DNA from: Mitsuokella sp047974105
Lineage (GTDB): Bacteria; Bacillota; Negativicutes; Selenomonadales; Selenomonadaceae
Length of the DNA: 64,000 bases
Assembly: GCF_047974105.1 (NCBI RefSeq)
Contig: NZ_JBHYRS010000004.1
Coordinates: forward strand, 154,235 to 218,234
Reading direction: 5' to 3'
Of this stretch, positions 1-9,127 are shown in pieces. The stretch's first letter is position 1. Each line of letters begins with the position of its first letter. The position numbers and the translations under genes are program-made. The notes beneath the pieces were generated by a model. That model saw only the letters and a program-made list of their open reading frames with translations. It was not told where the DNA came from and did no database searches.

Positions 1-149
1 CCTTCGACGCGCGCGAGTTCCGCCTTGGCCAGCATGACTTTAAGCTCGCCCCGCACTCTGTGATTTTCTGCCAAGGAATGCTCGGCCTCGCCAAGCCATG
101 CCCGCGCAGCCCGTATGTGACGGCGCTGTTTTTGATTCCGGTCCTTCAT
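1..149 (-). CDS. Hypothetical protein, N-terminal fragment (gene runs off the window)
   Basis: The first 49 codons of a minus-strand gene are present; the rest lies outside the window. The start is an ATG at 147-149 preceded by a near-perfect Shine-Dalgarno (AGGAGG, six bases upstream). The peptide begins MKDRNQKQRRHIRAARAWLG and continues as a charged, Lys/Arg/Glu/Ala-rich helix without signal peptide or membrane segment, so it is probably cytoplasmic. I do not recognise the family. It lies downstream of the sigma factor gene on the same strand, but a hairpin at 237-267 may separate them. Confidence 0.6.
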   Translation of the reverse strand, partial: MKDRNQKQRRHIRAARAWLGEAEHSLAENHRVRGELKVMLAKAELARVE

Positions 150-236
150 GATACACCTCCTGCCTGTTCAAATTCACAGACTCATCTTTTATATTCCGAG
201 GTCATCATGGTATCCCGGCATGCCGTATAACGCCAT

Positions 237-267
237 AACAGCAGATGATAAGAAAATATCTGCTGTT
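237..267 (-). terminator. Possible hairpin terminator after the sigma factor gene
   Basis: A 10-bp perfect inverted repeat (aacagcagat / atctgctgtt) with an 11-base loop lies 50 bases after the stop of the minus-strand sigma factor gene. The run of T that follows on the minus strand is poor, so termination is uncertain; on the plus strand the T tract is somewhat better, but no plus-strand gene ends here. Confidence 0.35.
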
Positions 268-316
268 TCCTTTTGCATGCAGGCCATTTTCACTTACTTT
301 CTTGCTCTTCCTATTT

Positions 317-949
317 TTACCAATAATGCATGAAGCGTGACAGCATGCCGCGGATGCGGCGGATGCCATTTTTCTGCAGGCGGTAAATGTGGGACGAACT
401 GACATTGAGCGTGTCCGCCATATCAGCTGCATCTTCGCTGCTCCAGTACATGCCCTCGAGCACGGCGCGTTCCTTGTCCGGCAGGCGCGCCATCGCCTGA
501 TGCAGCTGTTCTGCGAGCTCATGGCTCTCTGCCTGTTCGGCAACAGAGGCCGTAAGGTCCACAAGATTTTCCTTGAGGCTGCCGGAACAGCCTTCCGCGG
601 CCTCTTCCATGCAGGCAACATCCACCTGTCCCTCGCGGCGCAAAAAATCCATCATGCGCCCGCGGATCCGGTGGACGGCAAACAGGCTGAACGCCACGCC
701 GCGCGTGTGGTCATAGCGTTCTACCGCTTCAATGAGTCCGACTGTGCCTTCCTGGATGATATCCATAATGCAGTCGAAACGTGCAAACGGCGCAGCCTGC
801 TTAAAGACAAGCGGCTGGTACGATTCGATGAGAAGCTGGCGCGCCCGTTCATCACCCTGCTCCTTGCAGGAAGCCCAAAGAAGTTTTTCTTCCTCGGGAG
901 ACAAGGTTTTGACCTTGCTGAGTTCCTTCATATAATCATTCAGGCGCAC
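317..949 (-). CDS. RNA polymerase sigma-70-family sigma factor
   Basis: A 211-residue sigma factor that would direct core RNA polymerase to an alternative promoter set. Region 2 is clear near residues 45-110 (LVFKQAAPFARFDCIMDIIQEGTV.. then ..AVERYDHTRGVAFSLFAVHRIRG), and region 4 with its helix-turn-helix lies near the C-terminus (LPDKERAVLEGMYW..., NVSSSHIYRLQKNGIRRIRG). Region 1.1 is absent, as in small alternative sigma factors. Start choice: a GTG at 956-958 overlaps the Shine-Dalgarno itself, whereas the GTG at 947-949 stands eight bases after AGGAGG, so the shorter form starting MRLNDYMKELSK is preferred. It follows tamB on the same strand by about 40 bases; that gap has a tandem TGGTTATA repeat including TATAAT, so it may have its own promoter. 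The target genes cannot be told from sequence. Confidence 0.85.
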   Translation of the reverse strand: MRLNDYMKELSKVKTLSPEEEKLLWASCKEQGDERARQLLIESYQPLVFKQAAPFARFDCIMDIIQEGTVGLIEAVERYDHTRGVAFSLFAVHRIRGRMMDFLRREGQVDVACMEEAAEGCSGSLKENLVDLTASVAEQAESHELAEQLHQAMARLPDKERAVLEGMYWSSEDAADMADTLNVSSSHIYRLQKNGIRRIRGMLSRFMHYW

Positions 950-988
950 GCATCTCACCTCCTCATTTTCCTATAACCATTATAACCA

Positions 989-3900
989 TTAAAAACGAAT
1001 GCGCGCTTCCAGTCCGACAATGAACTTCTGTGCCTCTTTTTCAAGAGACAGGCCAAAGCGGTCATTCATATCATACTGAACACCGACGCGGTGCGTATCA
1101 TCGCCGCCAATCTGCTGCGTATACTTGAGCATGACCTTATCGGTGATGTACTTGCCCATCTCGACATGATAGACGTCGATGTCTTTATTGGATTCCTCAT
1201 CATGCGTATCAAAGGCCGAGCCGCTGCCGCGCGCAATCGTGAAGCGGTCAAGCCAGAGCACATTGCGCATGATATCCTCGACTTCGGACAAAAAGCTCAT
1301 CTGCAGGCCCACAATCAGGAGGTCGCCTGCATCGAGATTGGCCTCGCCCGCCCTATAGGCACTGCGCAGCGTCAGCATGCGGATGATTTCCGTCTGACTC
1401 ATCTCCGGCGACGAACGCAGCGTAAACGTCATATTGTCAAGCGGTCCCGTGATGGACAGGAACACCTTGGCCTGCGTCAGCCGCGTATCAGCGATGAACG
1501 TAATGCTCGGCAGGAACGAATCAACCTGATTGAAATAGGCCGTACCTTCACGGACATTGAATTCCGTTTTGAGGTAGCTGACCGTGCCGCCGCGTTTTAC
1601 GGAAACGGAGCCTGACGTCTTCGGATGATGCGTCGTGCCGCCGAAATGGACCTTGCCCACAAGATACATATCGTAAAGATACGAACTGTAGGCATGGACT
1701 TTATCGCCGACATTGACATCTACATCGAGAAGGACATCCGGCAGTTCGCCGCTGCTGTCCGGGATGGTCGGCACGGAAATCGTGCAGTCCGCGAGATTGA
1801 CCTCGCCGGAAATCTTCGGCATTTTTTTGCCAAAGATCTCGGCATTGACAACGTGCAGGCTGCCGCTCAGAGGTCCTTTGAAAAAGTCACTCTGGATATC
1901 AAGGCTATCCGCTGTCAGCGAAAAATCGTATGTCGAAGGCGTCACACCGTCGAGTTTCAGCGTGCCCTGACCTGTATAACTGCCTTTGCCCATTTTACCA
2001 GAAAAGTCGCTGACTGTCATGGTGTCCCCATTAAAAACAAGCTGAGTGTTCATTTCCGTGACAGGTGTCGCAAGTGGTTTGAACTTAACCGCACCGTCTG
2101 TCAGAGAAACCGTGCCTTTGACAAGAGGATGGGCAAGCGTGCCCGTAAACTCCAGCGTGCCCTTCGTCGGCCCCAAAGCCCAGTCAATCTGGTCGGAGAC
2201 AAACGGCAGGATGGAAAGGTCAGCCTGGTCGAGGTTGACATCGAGCTTGATGCGCTCATAATCATCGAGGTCTTCGTTGCGGTTTGCAAAAAGTGCCTTG
2301 ATCGGCACGATGCCCTTGGCCGTGGCCTGATAATCCTTGCCTTCAATGGTCTTCTTGACGGCAAACTCCCTGACATCGACGAGACCATTCGTCAATTTGA
2401 AATGACCATTCAGGGCATCAAAAGTCGAGCCCTGGAAGCCGCCGTTATTGGCCGCAATCGTGACATCGGCGGCTGGATTGCCCGTTGTGCCGCCAAATTC
2501 GGCCTCGATATCCGCCGTGCCGTGTACCGTGCGTTCAAGGCCAGCCGACTTCGTGAACATGCCGAGGGCGAGCTTATGAGCCGAGAATTTTGCGGCAATC
2601 GGGCCATCAAGGCCCACACTGCCGCTGGCCGAAAAGCTGCCGTCCGTGCCCTGCATACCGGAAAGCTTGTCAATATAGACAACATTATCCAATAAATGTA
2701 AATTAACTTCCACATCATGAACATCATAACCGGAAATTTTGCCGCTGTCGAGAATGCCGTTGAGTGTGACATCCGGATTGTCGTACGTGCCGCCAATCTC
2801 GATATCACTGCTGAGCTTACCCGAAACGATATTATTCTTGAGATTGGCAATGGCCGTCAGGGCATTGACATCGCCATCCGTGACACTTACCGTGCCCTTT
2901 GCGTCATGCGTATCCGTATTGATGGTAAGTACGGCCTGATAGAGGCCATCCCCCTGATGGAAGCCGAACGGACTGACACTGACCACGCCGTCGCGGTAAT
3001 TGACGATGCCGTGGACATCGCGGATTTCCTGGTCATTCAGGGTAATGGACGGGGCATCGAGCGTGCCGTCAAACTGCGGATTTGAGAGATTCCCGCCGAT
3101 TTTACCGGAGAACGTGCCTTTGCCGCTGACCGGATACGGGAATTTGCTGGCAAAGCGTTCCATATTGATTTCATGGACGTTGGCCTGCAGGTCGAGGTTC
3201 ATGTCGCGGTCAACCGTGCCATTGAGGTCCATATCGACCATAGGCGAGAAGACATGGAAGTCCTGCAGGCGTGTAACGCCGTCTTCCATGAAGTAATCGC
3301 CGTCCATGCCGGAAAGCAGGATGCCATTGTAACTGCCGTAATAGAAATGGATGTAGCCCACTGCATTTGGATGGTCGAGCGTGCCTGTGATGCGGATGGT
3401 ATTATCCACATTACCGGTGATGGGCTGGTCCGGAAAGGCCAGAGCCGCAATGTCCTCCATACGGGCCCCGACTGTATCAATGCGCATATTGATGCGGCGT
3501 TCGCCCGTGAGACCGACAGAGCCATCGACATACCACGTCTGTTTGCCATCTTTTACCAGCGAGAATTCTTCTATCGTAACGCCGTCGAGACTGCCGCCCG
3601 CGTTGAATTTCAGGCTGTCATACGGCTGCTTGAAGAGCGTGCCGTTCGTCGCCGTGAATTTGAAATTGACCTGCGGGTCCGCCATATCGCCCTGCACCGT
3701 ACCGGAAAAATCGCCAAGGCCCGTGATATCGGCCTCGGGAATCAGGGTGCTGACGAGCGAAAGGTCAACGTGGCCGCCGTAAAAAGCGAGGTCGAGGTCA
3801 CTGCCATTTTTGATGCTGCCTTCAATGCCAAGGCTCGTGTGATGAGGCAGATTGAGGCTGGCATAATCAATCGTAATATCCCTGCCCTTCACGAAGAACG

Positions 3901-5320
3901 AGGCATTGAGACTGTCAATCGGCAGGTTCTGATAAGAGCCCGACTGCAGGGAAGCACTGCCATAGGCCTGCACAGCGGCACTGTCTGTACCCTGACCGCT
4001 GAGACCCATATCGACGCTCACACGCCCCGTGATGTCAGCAAGCTGCGGCACAAAAACAGCGGCCTGCTGCACATCAATATCCCTGCCAATGAGATGAGCC
4101 GTATACGTCAAATCACTCGGTGAAAAATAAACTTCGCCGCTGGCCGTACCGCCAAAAACACCTACGGAAAGTCCCTCAACAGAGACCTGATTGTCTTCAT
4201 AGCGGACATGTGCACGGGCATTTTGGAACGGAATATCCATAGCCGTACCCGACGCAATTTTCACGTCACCCTCGACCACCGGCGACTTTACGGGGCCCGT
4301 GATATGCGCCGTAACGGCAGCTGCCCCCGCATAAGGAATATCCTTGAGCACTTTGGACGGATCAAAGGAATTCGACGAGGCATTGAGGTCAAGATACGGG
4401 GAATCCGTATCGTAACGCACCTTGCCATCGACATGTGCCTGCTGCCCCGCTGCCTCAGCATCGGCAAAAATCAGGGCTTCTGTATCGGTAAAAGAGGCAA
4501 AGCCGTGGATATCATCGACTTCCGTATCCTTGACCTTGACGGCGCCATCTTCATACTCGGCCTGGCCGGAAAACGAGAGCACACTGCCCATATACTGGCC
4601 GGAAACCTTGGCCGTCTTGACCTTGCCGCCAAGAATTTCAATGCCGCCTGGAATCAGGCCGTCCGGCACAAGCGGCAGAATTTTGCTGAGGTCCGCGCCT
4701 GCGACTTCCGCATTGAAAATCTGACGCTCTTTGCGATACGTCCCCGAAAGGGAGACATCCGCGTCAAGGCAGCTGCCCTTGGCGTCGAGCTTCAGCACGG
4801 GATAATCCGCAAAATCAAGCGTTCCCGCTACATCGCCGATATAAAGTTCTTTGCCCAAGGCGGCAAGTTTCAAGCCGCCGTCTTCCACTTTAACCGTACC
4901 GAAAAAGGAACCCTCGCCCGAGCTTTTCGTCTGGATATCCTGAACATTCCAAGTGCCGTCATCGCGCTGCACGAGATTGGCCTCAACGCCTGACAGCGTG
5001 ACTTCTTTGACAGCATGCGCGGGATCCTTATATGCAGAAAGCAGGCGGAACTCCACGCGGGCCGTGTCGGCCGTCGCAATGCAATCCGCCTGCTTATCAT
5101 AAATGGCGAGGTCATGAATCTCGAGGTCATGAAGCGAATTCACCTTGATAGAGCCGACGGAAACGGGCACGCCTAATGTATCGCTGGCAGCGGTGGAAGC
5201 AGTTTGTTCTACTTTATCCATGAAAGCGCTGGTCTGTATGTAATACCAGATACCGCCCAGTACCAGCACGAGTATGCCCAAAAGCACACCGATGCCTATC
5301 CCGATGGTTTTTCGTTTCAT
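989..5320 (-). CDS. tamB: TamB-like translocation/assembly protein (DUF490)
   Basis: A 1443-residue AsmA-superfamily protein anchored in the inner membrane by one N-terminal helix (residues about 5-28, GIGIGVLLGILVLVLGGIWYY) and spanning the periplasm as a long beta-taco. The chain is a monotonous series of beta-strand repeats (G..DG..L....D.., N-P-x-F/V-x-G motifs), ending in the conserved C-terminal DUF490/TamB domain and a terminal phenylalanine (LEARIRF). The family helps insert outer-membrane beta-barrels and is implicated in phospholipid traffic between membranes. The ATG has GGGGAGA nine bases upstream. It is the last gene of mlaE-mlaF-mlaD-tolC-tamB; there is no TamA (Omp85) gene beside it. 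Position in a lipid-transport operon favours the phospholipid role. Family assignment is firm, the transported cargo is inference. Confidence 0.93.
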   Translation of the reverse strand: MKRKTIGIGIGVLLGILVLVLGGIWYYIQTSAFMDKVEQTASTAASDTLGVPVSVGSIKVNSLHDLEIHDLAIYDKQADCIATADTARVEFRLLSAYKDPAHAVKEVTLSGVEANLVQRDDGTWNVQDIQTKSSGEGSFFGTVKVEDGGLKLAALGKELYIGDVAGTLDFADYPVLKLDAKGSCLDADVSLSGTYRKERQIFNAEVAGADLSKILPLVPDGLIPGGIEILGGKVKTAKVSGQYMGSVLSFSGQAEYEDGAVKVKDTEVDDIHGFASFTDTEALIFADAEAAGQQAHVDGKVRYDTDSPYLDLNASSNSFDPSKVLKDIPYAGAAAVTAHITGPVKSPVVEGDVKIASGTAMDIPFQNARAHVRYEDNQVSVEGLSVGVFGGTASGEVYFSPSDLTYTAHLIGRDIDVQQAAVFVPQLADITGRVSVDMGLSGQGTDSAAVQAYGSASLQSGSYQNLPIDSLNASFFVKGRDITIDYASLNLPHHTSLGIEGSIKNGSDLDLAFYGGHVDLSLVSTLIPEADITGLGDFSGTVQGDMADPQVNFKFTATNGTLFKQPYDSLKFNAGGSLDGVTIEEFSLVKDGKQTWYVDGSVGLTGERRINMRIDTVGARMEDIAALAFPDQPITGNVDNTIRITGTLDHPNAVGYIHFYYGSYNGILLSGMDGDYFMEDGVTRLQDFHVFSPMVDMDLNGTVDRDMNLDLQANVHEINMERFASKFPYPVSGKGTFSGKIGGNLSNPQFDGTLDAPSITLNDQEIRDVHGIVNYRDGVVSVSPFGFHQGDGLYQAVLTINTDTHDAKGTVSVTDGDVNALTAIANLKNNIVSGKLSSDIEIGGTYDNPDVTLNGILDSGKISGYDVHDVEVNLHLLDNVVYIDKLSGMQGTDGSFSASGSVGLDGPIAAKFSAHKLALGMFTKSAGLERTVHGTADIEAEFGGTTGNPAADVTIAANNGGFQGSTFDALNGHFKLTNGLVDVREFAVKKTIEGKDYQATAKGIVPIKALFANRNEDLDDYERIKLDVNLDQADLSILPFVSDQIDWALGPTKGTLEFTGTLAHPLVKGTVSLTDGAVKFKPLATPVTEMNTQLVFNGDTMTVSDFSGKMGKGSYTGQGTLKLDGVTPSTYDFSLTADSLDIQSDFFKGPLSGSLHVVNAEIFGKKMPKISGEVNLADCTISVPTIPDSSGELPDVLLDVDVNVGDKVHAYSSYLYDMYLVGKVHFGGTTHHPKTSGSVSVKRGGTVSYLKTEFNVREGTAYFNQVDSFLPSITFIADTRLTQAKVFLSITGPLDNMTFTLRSSPEMSQTEIIRMLTLRSAYRAGEANLDAGDLLIVGLQMSFLSEVEDIMRNVLWLDRFTIARGSGSAFDTHDEESNKDIDVYHVEMGKYITDKVMLKYTQQIGGDDTHRVGVQYDMNDRFGLSLEKEAQKFIVGLEARIRF

Positions 5321-5406
5321 GATGGTCTCCCCAATGATTCACTCCTGAAATTCACGCTATAAAATTCTTATTTTCGTGTTTACACGCTGCTACGCGTGAG
5401 CAAAGC

Positions 5407-7017
5407 TTAATTGGCCATGTCCGAAGCAACCGTCTCGCTTGAGACATTGGCCGCACTCGCGTTATTCGCGGCTGCAGCAGCACTTGCGGCAGCCGTGTCA
5501 GCTGCTTTCTGCTGAGCTGCTGCTTTGGCAGCGTCAGCGGCTTCCGCCTTCGTCTCTGACTGCTGAGCCTTCTGCAGCTGCTCCATCTCAAAGATCGCAT
5601 CATCCTTGAGCTTCGCATCATCGCGGGCCTTCGGCGCCGTCTTGCCGGCTTCCTCAGAAGCCGAATACTTGACGACATCGAGGTCTACCGGAATGCCCAT
5701 GGCCTTGTCGAGCTGTGCCTTGCTCGTGTTGTAGTTATAGAGAGCCGTGTAATAATTCGTGCGGGCCGTCGTCAGCTTCTCGTTGGCATCCATGACATCG
5801 AGGTTCGTGCCGACGCCGGCGCTGTAGCGGACCTGTGCAATTTTGTAGTCCTCTTCGGCCCGTGCGACAGCGACAGAAGTCGTCTGGATGTTCTTTTCAG
5901 CAGCCTGCAGGCCAAGGTAATACGTGCGCACATCGAGACGAATCTGGTCATCGGTCTCGGCTGCCTTTTCCTTGGCCTTGGCAAGGGCCATATTGGCCGA
6001 GTTGACACTAGCCTGAGTCTGGCCATTATCAAAGACATCCCAAGAAGCATTAACACCAGCCGCCCAGCTATCGCTGCTCGTATGGTCGTGTGTAAATGGC
6101 TTTTCACCAGCAATAGCTTTATTCACTACAGCATTGACCGTTGGCTGATAACCTGCCTTGGCCGTTTCAACGTTTGCTTCCGCGGCCTTGACAGCGTAGC
6201 GCGCGGCCGCACCGTCAGCGCGGTTATCCAAAGCATAATTGACGCAGTCATCCTGAGTCAGGTCGTACTTCGTGTATTTAAGCTGGTCGCGGATGTCAAG
6301 GACCGTATCCGTCGGCAGGCCGATGACATTGTTGAGCGTCGAGACAGCGATATCATAGTTGTTCTGGGCCGTCACGAGCGCCTGCTGGGCATTAGCGAGC
6401 TGCACCTGAGAGGCGAGCACATCGGATTTTGCGACCGTGCCGACGCGGTACTGCGCGTTGACATTGTCGAGATGCTCCTGCAGGGTATTGACCGACTCCT
6501 GCTCGACATCGATGAGATTGCGGCACTGCAGAATACTATAGTAGTCCGCAGTTGCCTGCAGTCGGATAGCCTGCTTTGTCTCTTCCAATGCTAAGTCAGC
6601 TTCGTTAAGACCGTAACGGGCCTGCTTAATCTGACCTTTGATTGAAGCATTATAAAGTGGAATAGCTCCTTGTACTGTGTTGCCCCATGCATAATCATAA
6701 GCAGGGCCAACCAAGCCAGCAGAATGTTGGTTATGTACAGTATCCAAAGAATCACCGCCAATACGATTTGCGTTGGATGTCCACGTTACAGTTGGTCCCA
6801 TCGTACGGCGTGCCTTGGACAGCGACCACTTGGCCGTGTCGACATCTGTCAAAGCCTGACGGATCGTGCGGTTATTTTCCAGTGCCATCTGCACGCTGTC
6901 GTGCAGGTCGAGCTGTACGGTATCAGAAGCCAGCGCCGTACCAGAGATGGTAGCCGTCATCAGGCCCATGGCGACAATGGCAGTCAGTTTTTTATAGAAG
7001 CGTTTTTTCGTATTCAA
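5407..7017 (-). CDS. tolC: TolC-family outer-membrane channel protein
   Basis: A 536-residue outer-membrane efflux protein: signal peptide (MNTKKRFYKKLTAIVAMGLM.., cleavage probably after TALA-S), then two OEP repeats (about 30-240 and 260-460) with the long helical hairpins that form the periplasmic tunnel, for instance ALDNRADGAAARYAVKAAEA and ATRTNYYTALYNYNTSKAQL-type segments. The start is a TTG at 7015-7017 with GGAGG nine bases upstream; an earlier in-frame start at 7047 has no such site and would put ten residues before the signal peptide. The last 80 residues are an Ala/Gln/Lys/Ser-rich low-complexity tail beyond the barrel, unusual for TolC and probably periplasmic. Gene order (mlaD before, tamB after) suggests a role tied to lipid or envelope transport rather than, or as well as, drug efflux. 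Confidence 0.92.
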   Translation of the reverse strand: MNTKKRFYKKLTAIVAMGLMTATISGTALASDTVQLDLHDSVQMALENNRTIRQALTDVDTAKWSLSKARRTMGPTVTWTSNANRIGGDSLDTVHNQHSAGLVGPAYDYAWGNTVQGAIPLYNASIKGQIKQARYGLNEADLALEETKQAIRLQATADYYSILQCRNLIDVEQESVNTLQEHLDNVNAQYRVGTVAKSDVLASQVQLANAQQALVTAQNNYDIAVSTLNNVIGLPTDTVLDIRDQLKYTKYDLTQDDCVNYALDNRADGAAARYAVKAAEANVETAKAGYQPTVNAVVNKAIAGEKPFTHDHTSSDSWAAGVNASWDVFDNGQTQASVNSANMALAKAKEKAAETDDQIRLDVRTYYLGLQAAEKNIQTTSVAVARAEEDYKIAQVRYSAGVGTNLDVMDANEKLTTARTNYYTALYNYNTSKAQLDKAMGIPVDLDVVKYSASEEAGKTAPKARDDAKLKDDAIFEMEQLQKAQQSETKAEAADAAKAAAQQKAADTAAASAAAAANNASAANVSSETVASDMAN

Positions 7018-7084
7018 GGTCAGTTCCCTCCCAGAGAAATGTAGCATCTCTTCCTTAAATCTTCATTTGAACCAAGATGTTTCG

Positions 7085-8371
7085 TCAGAACGACTGGCGT
7101 ATGCCGAGATACGCTGCGCGTTTATCGCTGTCGTTGACATCATTCCACTGGCCCATAAGCCAGGTGCCGGCATTGTTGAGTTCATATTGAGCCTGCAGGC
7201 GCAGCGATGGATCGTTGGGGTCCATGGCATCCGCCGAAAAGATGAAGCGTTTGCCCGCGTAAGCGTCGAGACCTACGCCCACATCGCCGTTTATGACCCC
7301 GCCGCGCACGCCGTAATGGTCACCGCGGCGTCCAATCTCAAAATTTCCGCGGTTGCCGTCCCCGATATCATCGAGTCCGGCCCGCAGAAAATTTCCTTTT
7401 TCAGGCCCAATATCGACATTGAAATCCGTCTGCCAGTCACTTTTGGCCCCACTATAAAGTACGTCTGCCGATGGGTTGACTTTGATATCTTCGAGCTTGC
7501 CCATCATATTTCCTGCTTTTTCGGACATTTGACGTGCATTATGAATTGTTTTCTTGATGTCCTCAGCTGTCTGCGGGTCGCCGACGGCGTTGTCCATGTT
7601 TTCGGCGATATTCGCGATGCGGTCGCTGGCGTCCTTGATGTTCATGAGCGTCAGGCGCAGATTTTCTGCCGTCTGCGGGTCAGCACCAACGGTCGCAAGA
7701 TTCGTCATCATGGCCTCGACCTGCTGCATCGTGCGGTTGAGACCGCCCGAGGCCGCATTGAGATTGGCGAGCATCTGCGTAATATTGCCCTGATTATCCC
7801 GCATCGTCTGCTCCATCGCCGCGACGAGGCCATCCATATGAGCCGTCATATCACGGATATTTACGGCCATCTGCAGGAAGTTTTTCTGAAAGTCCGGATT
7901 GCCCATGACCTGATTCAGTGAATCGAGCAGGGTCTGCACCTGATCCATGACATCACCCGCTTTGGCCATCAGGGTATCGATGCCCTCTTCTTCCTGACCA
8001 ATCAGGTAGTCGCCATCGCCAAGGTAGATGCCCTGGTCCTTGCCCGGCAGGATATTGACGAATTTATCGCCCATGACACCGGACGAGCCGATGGTCACCT
8101 GTGAGCCCTTCGGGATTTTCGTATTTCCCGTGATTTCCATGGCCACCGTGACGCCGCCGCCATCGTTGCGGATGCTCTTGACCTTGCCCACGGGCACGCC
8201 CGAGAGGCGTACGACAGATTCCGGCTCCACGCCGATGACCTGCTTGAAGCCAGCATATAATGTATAGCCTTTATGTCCGGACAGGGAAACACCTGAGAGC
8301 AGGGCGGCCACGGCCGCGAAAAGAATCACGCCGATGACGGTAAATGCCCCGACTTTTGCCTCTGTCGTCAT
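7085..8371 (-). CDS. mlaD: MlaD-like MCE protein with C-terminal beta-barrel domain
   Basis: A 428-residue protein: N-terminal membrane helix (residues about 8-28), MCE domain (about 36-115, with the typical V.LSGVPVGKV and SSGVMGDKFVNI segments), a long amphipathic helical needle (about 130-290, rich in M/N/Q/D), and a C-terminal stretch (about 300-428) of alternating short strands ending in Phe (AYLGIRQSF), as expected for an outer-membrane barrel. Diderm Firmicute MlaD proteins of this build have been described as a trans-envelope bridge in Veillonella parvula, which replaces the separate MlaA/B/C parts; the layout here fits. Its ATG overlaps the mlaF stop by four bases (ATGA), so the two are translationally coupled. 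It would move phospholipid between membranes with MlaE and MlaF; direction is not readable from sequence. Confidence 0.93.
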   Translation of the reverse strand: MTTEAKVGAFTVIGVILFAAVAALLSGVSLSGHKGYTLYAGFKQVIGVEPESVVRLSGVPVGKVKSIRNDGGGVTVAMEITGNTKIPKGSQVTIGSSGVMGDKFVNILPGKDQGIYLGDGDYLIGQEEEGIDTLMAKAGDVMDQVQTLLDSLNQVMGNPDFQKNFLQMAVNIRDMTAHMDGLVAAMEQTMRDNQGNITQMLANLNAASGGLNRTMQQVEAMMTNLATVGADPQTAENLRLTLMNIKDASDRIANIAENMDNAVGDPQTAEDIKKTIHNARQMSEKAGNMMGKLEDIKVNPSADVLYSGAKSDWQTDFNVDIGPEKGNFLRAGLDDIGDGNRGNFEIGRRGDHYGVRGGVINGDVGVGLDAYAGKRFIFSADAMDPNDPSLRLQAQYELNNAGTWLMGQWNDVNDSDKRAAYLGIRQSF

Positions 8372-9114
8372 GTCTCGTCCTCCTTCACTGTACGCAGGGT
8401 GCGGAAAAATGCCTGCACACGCGCATCTTTGATTTTCTTGAAACGCTCCACCGTGTCGACTGCGATGAGTTCGCCATTATAAATCATGGCAATGCGGTCG
8501 GAAATGCGGCAGGCACTGGCCATATCGTGCGTGACGACAATGCTCGTCACGGAAAGGGCCTTTTGTGTATTTACGATGAGTTCGTCAATTTTCTCGGTCA
8601 TCAAAGGGTCAAGGCCGGAGCTCGGCTCATCGTAGCAGATGATGGAAGGCTCTACAGCGATGGCCCTTGCAAGGCTCACGCGTTTTTTCATGCCGCCCGA
8701 CAGTTCATTCGGCATCATGTTTTCGACGCCGTCGAGTCCGACGAGATGAAGTTTTTCCTTGACGATGACGCGGATATCGTCATCACTGAGTTTTGTATGT
8801 TCGCGCAGGCCGAAGGCGACATTCTCGCCCACGGTCATGGAATCAAAAAGCGCGGAATACTGGAAAACCATGCCCATCTTGAGTCGGGCCTTGTTGAGCT
8901 GTGCCTCATTCATCGGCACGATGTCCTGCCCGTCGATGAGAATCTGGCCGCTCGTCGGCTTGATGAGGCCCATGAGCAGGCGCAGGAACGTGCTCTTGCC
9001 CGAGCCCGAGCCGCCGATGATAGCCAATGTCTCGCCATCGTATATTTTTAAATTGATATGCTTCAGTGCTTCTTTTTCTTCAAAGCGCATGCATACATCG
9101 ACAAATTCAATCAT
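8368..9114 (-). CDS. mlaF: Mla ABC transporter ATP-binding protein MlaF
   Basis: A 248-residue cytoplasmic ATPase that powers the MlaE permease. Walker A is GGSGSGKST at residues 34-42, the signature is LSGGMKKR near 140, and Walker B is IICYDEPSSG with the catalytic Glu. Length is normal for the family. No MlaB (STAS) gene is nearby, in line with the reduced MlaEFD set of Negativicutes. It starts 13 bases after the mlaE stop and overlaps mlaD by four bases. Confidence 0.96.
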   Translation of the reverse strand: MIEFVDVCMRFEEKEALKHINLKIYDGETLAIIGGSGSGKSTFLRLLMGLIKPTSGQILIDGQDIVPMNEAQLNKARLKMGMVFQYSALFDSMTVGENVAFGLREHTKLSDDDIRVIVKEKLHLVGLDGVENMMPNELSGGMKKRVSLARAIAVEPSIICYDEPSSGLDPLMTEKIDELIVNTQKALSVTSIVVTHDMASACRISDRIAMIYNGELIAVDTVERFKKIKDARVQAFFRTLRTVKEDET

Positions 9115-9127
9115 ATTGCTTTCCTAA

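Noticed and set aside
1625..2695. Long plus-strand open frame (356 codons) opposite tamB, and others on the same stretch
   Set aside because: It mirrors the tamB codons; the minus-strand frame has family repeats, signal anchor and ribosome site, and the plus frame has none.
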